Shown one piece after another: positions 57,522 to 64,000 of a DNA stretch of 64,000 nt. Both the position numbers and the translations under genes were made by a program. The stretch is taken from NCBI GenBank assembly GCA_963969595.1, contig OZ018409.1:25061282-25125281 (forward strand), written 5' to 3'. Position 1 is the first letter of the stretch. Every line of letters starts with the position of its first letter. The DNA comes from Neckera pumila (Eukaryota > Streptophyta > Bryopsida > Hypnales > Neckeraceae). The notes beneath the pieces were generated by a model. It was not told the DNA's origin. It saw only the letters and a list, made by a program, of their open reading frames with translations, and made no database searches.

Positions 57522-59792
57522 TCTGAAGTTTCTACCTGTACGGCCTTTTTTCTGATATTCATGGATATATCGAGGACATTTGTGCTACAGATGACTGCCA
57601 TCTTCTGAATTCAGACAATCTGGCACATACTTGAGAGCATGCAACTGGACTTCGCAATTTAGCTGCCGCATTGGGGAGAATGAGAGCATGTATCTAGAGT
57701 ATGTGTACCGCTGTGTCTGTTTCACTTGGAGTGCTTCACGTAAACCTTAAAACCGTGAGTGGCACCCTTCCACTGGAGTATATTGCGACTTTCTGGTCAC
57801 CACGTGCGCCTGGGTTTTGACTAGAGAGAGTCGGTTGCATGAATTGGATGAGTTCTCTTTGCTCGAAGAAGTGGCCAAGATGATCAGAGGGATATCAAGG
57901 TGACCTGTTCAGATTCATCTACTTCAGAGTCTCAGTTCAGGAGGGTGAACTGGAATGGCAGGCTGCAATGAATTGAAGGATTCGTAGAGCCAGTGTTGAC
58001 AGTCGAGAGGAGCTTTCAGATGCCTGTGTTTATTGAGTAGGTTGCAGCTTGGAAATCGAGCCATTTTGCTTTGCTACAATTTGATAGAACAGCTCTATGG
58101 ACAGAGCCTCTCTGGGCGTTGCTGCTTGTTGTCAGGGTTATGACAAGTTTGAATGCGGTTTAATGATTCAAAGGGGAGGGGTATGGGTCAAAGCCTGCTT
58201 GCTGGAGACGAAGACCTTGGAATTGCCGCGAGTGTATGCGAAGCTGGGGAGGACCACTAAAGTAATTACGAAGTTAGTGAGCTGGCCAGGGGAAGAATTG
58301 CCGGACTTAGTTGGATTGATGTGTTGAGTAGGAGCAGCAGGCTTATGTTATGCTGAGTTACGGTGCCTGTATAAGTAGTGTAGGTGTACAGTACATTGAT
58401 TCTGGCAATTGACTTACGTGTACATCATGACAGATCCAGTACTATTATCGATGGTTCAAGACTTTGTCTGGATGGGTGTGTCATGCTCCGGTTAAGCTTA
58501 TGACTGTTCTTGCTGGAGATTGCAGTCACTGCACAGTGTGAAGTGACCCAGTTTTCGAGTTTGATGTCATTAATTAGCCCCATTGCATGTTTCGATAATA
58601 CATGATCACACTCTGGTTCTTATCCATGACGAAGATTCGAAGAAGCTAGAATGCCAGATGCCCCTGAATCCCTGATCAGGTGTCTCGCCAAGTTTCTAAA
58701 GGTCACGCGTGTGAAATGGCTGATCGTCCGCGCAGCAAATTTGTGTCCTCTCTACTGACTTTTTGAATTAGATAGGCAATGAACCTACCTCACGTGCTTG
58801 GATCGGATGGAAGTCGAAGTTACAAATCTTTACGGCGTTGAGCATCAATTGAAATTCTCGCGCCAAATGTGTCGTTTATACAGGAAAGCCGTCTTTTGCT
58901 GAGGCCGAAACTTTTGATCGAGTGGTTACTATAGCAGAACATGATTAAAAAGTAGAAAAAGTAGATTTCATTGTCTATTTATTCACCTTATAAAGTGATC
59001 GCCTCTTTATTACGGAGAATTGCAAGTAGGCGCAGGATTGGTTTTGTGATCCTGATAAAAAGAGATACTTCAGACTAGGTAGTAAAGTACGCCGGACAAC
59101 AGACATTCTTCAGGCTGCACCCACCCAAGCACTGGAATCCTATGATTCTGATTCTATCAAATGGTGGTATAAAGCTTGCAATGTGAAGTTGGCTTTCTAC
59201 CTCTGCACAAATAATGTAGCAATCGGCCAATATAGGATTGTATAGGAGTGGAAGTTAGAACGATGAGGCTGTAAGTTCTTGCATGCTCAGGAACACGGAA
59301 ACAGGTAAAGAGGCGGGCAGTACAATACTTTGGTTTGCAATCTTCTAGAGCCTACGGATACATTAAGCATTGCAGTAGAAAAATTTCCAACTTTCAGTGA
59401 TCAAACATCTTGTACTTTAGATCTCTCAGTCCTATCATCCTATGAATCGGGGCATTGAGGGTTTTACTTAATAAACCTAATTTAGGTCCCAAACTTAGTC
59501 AACCGTAGGCCGATCGTGACAAAACTGCGATGTTGATCAATTCCAATTCGCACAATAAAGATGAAGGCCTACAATGTTGGAAGGCCTACAGTTGGAACTT
59601 TCAGTTCAATGCATGGAACATTTTATTAATGGCGTGTCAAATTATTGCAATCAATTTCTTCTTCTTATGGTACCCATAAAAAGACAATGTTAACTGTTAG
59701 TCAATGACTTCTTAACTTACATCCTCGATATGCAATCAAGGAGCTCCAGAATTCCCGTGAGTGAGTTTTTTTTGCAACTCCACGAGAATCAA
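57522..59792. other. 3' region of the RCC1 gene and intergenic sequence
   Basis: The first several hundred bases are probably 3' UTR. An open frame at 58097-58327 (76 codons) has no recognisable domain. Nothing else is seen. Confidence 0.45.
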
Positions 59793-60307
59793 TGAAATTC
59801 CGTTTCATTTGTTTAAAAAAACACCAAAAAACACCAACTTCGTGAGACTAAAAACTCTGGCAAAGTTCAATTAGTTGCATTTACAGCTGCACTTCAGTTA
59901 TCAATTCAGAGTCAGCTTCATCCTTCGCGTTCATTCGGATGCGTGGATTTCCTAACTTAGTCTAAATCACACTTCTGGTGTCTTCAGAGGTTTCCTTAGA
60001 ATACCAATAGTTGTGTCGGGGCAGTACACCCAAAATTGTACAAAATCCCTAATTGACCACGGGTACCTTTCACTTAAAATTGTCCAGAATTGCCAATATC
60101 TAGTACTATATATTGTGCATTGTGCACACATGCAAAAAAAAATGTTTTCTTAAAATGCAAGTGTCTAAAGACCAATATAATAATGATTTCGTGGACAAAA
60201 ATTAAGACCAATTGTACGCGTATATGCAAGATTATAGCATTGAAGTTAAGAGGAAAAAGCCTTTTTCACAGCACGTTTTTTTTTTAAACAAATGAAACGG
60301 AATTTCA
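59793..60307. mobile_element. Convergent LINE-like tails or a TIR foldback
   Basis: TGAAATTCCGTTTCATTTG then TTTAAAAAAA at 59793-59820 is mirrored by TTTTTTTTTAAA then CAAATGAAACGGAATTTCA at 60279-60307. The ends resemble poly-A-tailed 3' ends of plant LINEs, here facing each other, but they could also be TIRs of one 515-bp element. Confidence 0.55.
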
Positions 60308-61180
60308 ATGCAAGCATTTTCAGCACTATTCAACCTAGTCATCAGACTTAGACTCTTCTTGGAGTGAGATTTTAACTTGCACAACTCGTATATGACGTTT
60401 CTTTTTCGCTTAGTACTAAATCACCGTCGTTACATGCTTGCCACATTTTAGAATCAACCAAAAAGTGTAAGCATTTTCAAATGACCTTGCAATTGGATCG
60501 GAGGTGGTCTAATAATAAAACCAGTAATACAGTACACCAGCAAGTGTTAATTCGATGGTTTCTAGCTTGTGAGCTTCAATACAGAAGTTCTTTTTGAAAT
60601 GATCCAACCATTCAAAATTATATAGACTACTTGAAGAATTTGTGAAAATTCTATAATTAAGAACCTTTTGACTTTGTGAATTGAAAGAATTTTGGTGCTC
60701 CACAGCGTACATCGGCGGGAACTTTAACTTCGATCTCAGCAGTACGTCAGAGCTCGCCTGAAAAGGTTGACGTACGTACCCTTTGTTTCTTCTCTCCTTT
60801 TCTACGTACTCAAACGGAAACTCCTTTCTACTCAACGGAGTCTTGCAAAGACATTGATTGCCGCCCAATTAATCTCGGCCAACATCGCGTACGCGCGCCT
60901 CCCTGCAAAGCAAGCAATGACGATTGGTTACAAGAGCTCTAGAGTCTAGACCTTGAATGAATTGGGAGGAGACTGCTTTTAATTTCTCTGGTCCATTTGG
61001 CAAAATGCAACTGTTGCAGTGTTAACTCGTGACTGAAAGTTGTCATTGCAGGCAATCCCCACATCAATGAGTTATTCATTGTGTCTGCTGCAACCGTACC
61101 TCAGCTTGGGGAACTGAAGACGAAAATCCTCCTCGTAGATTCCATAGCTGCCCTCGTGCCAGAGTCGTACGTGTCGGATT
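60308..61180. other. Intergenic, nothing recognised
   Basis: Small open frames lack family signatures. Confidence 0.4.
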
Positions 61181-61410
61181 TTCATTTTTCTTTTTTCTTT
61201 GGAGCAAATGAAACGGAACTCCATTGCATTGTTGCAAGGCGGGGGTGAAAAACATACTATCCGCCAGCCACAAGTGGCCTGGCGGGAAACCAGAGAGACC
61301 TGCAGGACACAAACAGAAAGAACGGACAGGACCGACAGACCAGGAGACTATGATAACACCCCAGGCACAAGACCCGAGCACAGAGAGAGAGGCCGTGAGG
61401 GAGGTAGCCA
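61181..61410 (-). mobile_element. 5'-truncated LINE-like 3' end
   Basis: Read on the minus strand it ends with ATGGAGTTCCGTTTCATTTG, then CTCCAAAGAAAAAAGAAAAA, a poly-A-like tail. The rest is GC-richer (ccagaggagac and cctggcgggaaac words) and is cut off by the MITE at 61411. Confidence 0.5.
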
Positions 61411-61627
61411 CTACACAAAATAGTGAAATTAGGTGGATCCATACTAATTTCTCGACAGTCCACACTATAGAAATATTCACTGCTTTTGTACAATTCAGAG
61501 CCATGTGTTTGGTGTAGATTTGTGCACGAGTTTAAGGCATGGTTTAGAGAGTGGCTTGTGGAACAAGCATTGATGCATGAGGTAATGTATCTCAGGTAAG
61601 GCAACTTAATTTCACTATTTTGTGTAG
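61411..61627. mobile_element. CTACAC MITE, copy 2
   Basis: 217 bp with 20-bp perfect inverted ends CTACACAAAATAGTGAAATT and AATTTCACTATTTTGTGTAG. Confidence 0.85.
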
Positions 61628-61639
61628 CCACCTGATGTG

Positions 61640-61990
61640 CTGGGGTACATATGGGATTATTGCTTGTAAAATGTAAAAAACAAATGTGGGAAATGGAGAG
61701 AGCAAATGAAATTTTTTTTTGGACGAAGTATGAGTTTGTTATGAATTTTTGAAGTGTGCTATCCAATTGGCCCAATATAGTCTCTAGACAACCTCAAAAC
61801 CACCAAAAAGTATACCCATAATGGTCATCTTACCACCTAAAGCAGTTACAATATTTCCTAACATGGCCACTAAATGAAGGAATAAAAAATCACTTCTTCT
61901 CATGAATTTACATTAAAAAAGTAGAAGTTCCTACAGTAATCACTAATAGCTCATCACCATCACCCAAGGAATTGATTTTAGCCACTAACC
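61640..61990 (-). repeat. Interspersed repeat family D, copy 3 (reverse)
   Basis: Contains, reversed, the gaccattat, tgtggcc, gtagtcactaa and caataaatg-like blocks of 30266-30640. Confidence 0.6.
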
Positions 61991-62334
61991 AATCTAAAGA
62001 AGTCCTAACATAACATTGTTAATCAATATTGGGGGTTTTCCTCTTTTCCTTTTGGAAAGAGGGAGTCCCCTAGCATAGAAACTTGCAAATTACCTGCTCA
62101 GTGACGACACACTCGGAGTTCAAAGCCAGTCATAGCCTTCACTCACCGTAGCGACTTTTTTAAAAGTCAATGCTTACCTACCAGCTCACAAGAACCACTA
62201 ATAGAACCTAGTCAAAAGCAACCAATAGTTACATTCGGTTTATAATTCAATCACCTCCTAGGATTGCTAGGAATCTCGGGAGGTATTGTCTCTCCTGGAA
62301 GGGGGAAAGAATGAAGCCGGTTAACCCCTAAATG
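61991..62334. other. Intergenic spacer
   Basis: Nothing recognised. Confidence 0.4.
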
Positions 62335-62962
62335 CCCGAGGCACCCAATTGTGGTGTTTGCAAAACTTTGAAGTTAAATAAAACCTAACCAAGTTGCTAT
62401 TTTTAGTAGGTTAAATTTTTAGAAAGTTCTTCTTGAAGTCAAGTTTTAGCTACAAAAATCCGATCTTAAAAATAAATGATAATGATTTTTCTATTCATGA
62501 TTTTGTACAAGGGTACCTAGGGCAATCTTGACTTCCCGTAGTGTTGAGAGCTCTTGGAAATGAGCCTCAAATACACTAGATCTTGGAGAAAAAATCACAT
62601 TCAACATTCATTTAAAAGAATTGTGGAGTAGATTTTAAGAAGCCATAAATTGATCGGGGTTATACAAGTTAGGCCCTTTAACCTCATATTTTTTTGGTCA
62701 CCAACTTTTTAGATTTGATTTGTGCAAAGAAGATTGAAAGACTTTTGCAATTTTAGCACCCTCATGGTCAAACATTATGATCTTTCACTCCATAAGTGGT
62801 ATTGTTGTGTTTTTCTTTTCTTATAAGATCTCTAACATGTCTAGTTTGAATTTGTACGTTTACAATTCAAAAAAAGTTGATACAACTTATCAAAATGTTG
62901 GCATTTTGTTCAATTTAGAACAAATTCAAGGAAGCCCAAAACAGGCCTTGGGCATTTAGGGG
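62335..62962. mobile_element. TTAA-flanked TIR element (628 bp)
   Basis: TTAA then CCCCTAAATGCCCGAGG at left; CCTTGGGCATTTAGGGG then TTAA (62963-62966) at right. The inner TIR (AAATGCCC) differs from the AAAGGACC of longer copies, so there are at least two subfamilies; 36573 is intermediate. Confidence 0.85.
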
Positions 62963-63109
62963 TTAACAATCAATTATGAATCTGATTAATTAGATTAAAA
63001 AAATTTGTCAAAGATTGATGTAAGACTGTTATGGGTCATTTTTAGGTGTCTGCATTGGATAGTTTGTTTGTCTTAGGTTGGTTTACCTTAATAGGTGCAA
63101 AAAGTTACT

Positions 63110-64000
63110 CTTTAATCCTTAACTACTAAAATACCAAAGTACCCTTGGGGGACACTTGGGATTTCACGCAAGCTCATGTGACCTCAAATTTTGACTTGAT
63201 TTTTTGAAACTTTGTGAACATAGGGAATCACATTAGCTTTCTAAAAATATAGTTGCTTTTCAATTGGTGCCTAGGTGCAAAAGTTATGCCATCCGAAGTC
63301 TTAAAAGCAAATCACTGGGTAGAACAAAAAAAACAAAATTTTTATTTTTTATTTTTATTTTTTGGAAAGATTATGCTTTTGTCTATATTTGAAGCTTTGA
63401 TTCATTCTATTTGGACTAATAATGAGAAAGTAATTGACAATCTTTTTTTACGCAATCTGCACATCTTTTTCAAAAAACAACTTATAAAGTTCATTTTTGA
63501 ATGCAGTTTTCAATTTTTCCCAATTTTCTTTTTGATAGGGTGAAGTTTGTTTGCAAGAAGAGTCTCACGGTTGGAATTATGATTTTTCAATTCCATCTTA
63601 GAGCTATTAAAAATTTGGTGTTTTGTTTAATCTCGGACTTGTTTCTACTTAACAATTTTTTTATATGTGAAAATCAAATTTTGATATTCTGAATTTTTTT
63701 TCTCCATTCTCAACTCAAATTTTAAACAATTTTTTTAATTTTATAGTCTGTAGTGCAAAAAAATTCCACAAATGACAGTCAAAGTCATTTGAAATTGCAG
63801 GCCAGCATTCTAAAAATCTTATTTTCCTCAACTTCAAATGCTAATATCTTCCAATCCGTATTGTCTAACTTCATGAAGGTTTTACCACATGATTTGAAAC
63901 AAGTGAAGTACAAGATCCTACGGTTAGATTCTAAAAGAAATATTTCTTTTGGTTTCTTGAATGATTGCAGCAAATATGGCAATTTTGAGTGTTTTCAGAG
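63110..64000. mobile_element. Partial TTAA-family element running off the window
   Basis: Left end degraded (TTAACTACTAAAATACC). Interior blocks (gcaaaagttatgcc; aatgagaaagtaattgaca; tttaccacatgatttgaaac; acaagatcctacggttag) are those of the family. The right terminus lies beyond 64000. Confidence 0.65.

Noticed and set aside
58097..58327. 76-codon frame downstream of the RCC1 gene
   Set aside because: No motif, no neighbouring exon pattern; more likely 3' flanking sequence.
61076..61504. 142-codon minus-strand frame
   Set aside because: It crosses a LINE-like tail and a MITE boundary and has no domain.

Overview
This is nuclear DNA from a land plant, read as an AT-rich, transposon-dense intergenic landscape with a few intron-containing genes. 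Evidence: GT-AG introns, a plastid-type ABC1K kinase with an N-terminal transit-like leader, a plant-style telo-box, Stowaway-like and other miniature inverted-repeat transposons (MITEs), and no bacterial gene organisation. I cannot name the species. The unusual transposon content makes a non-flowering land plant at least as likely as an angiosperm, but nothing here settles it.

Layout. 0.48-1.94 kb: a broken copy of the start of the ABC1K gene. 1.94-2.7 kb (minus): a secreted cysteine-rich, knottin-like peptide gene with two units in frame and two more decayed units beyond a frameshift. 2.7-15.3 kb: no credible gene; layered repeats (a dimeric ~350-400 bp family, foldbacks, simple repeats, TIR elements). 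15.7-25.5 kb (plus): a complete ABC1K-family kinase, 21 coding exons and 874 codons, all joining in frame. 27.8-28.7 kb (minus): a small DnaJ-type zinc-finger protein, 3 exons and 105 codons, convergent with ABC1K. 28.8-49.3 kb: repeats only. 49.3-51.2 kb: a nearly full-length Tc1-like DD34E transposon with TIRs, TA flanks and a probable 70-nt intron, inactivated by two TAG stops and hit by a MITE. 52.9-57.5 kb (plus): an RCC1-repeat protein, 4 exons and 940 codons, whose second intron looks U12-type but ends in GG. 57.5-64 kb: LINE-like tails, a MITE and more TIR elements.

The genes do not form a pathway. ABC1K points to plastid prenyl-lipid metabolism, the DnaJ zinc finger to thiol/protein-folding chemistry, the RCC1 protein to signalling or chromatin, and the knottin to the apoplast. 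The strongest unexpected signal is the repeat system. One family of 0.28-0.94 kb elements has termini CCCCTAAAGGACCAA and TTAA at both ends. One copy sits inside another MITE whose uninterrupted relatives carry a single TTAA at that exact point, which is the piggyBac-type signature. Because the ABC1K start is duplicated, several MITEs can be compared with their empty sites inside this one window.
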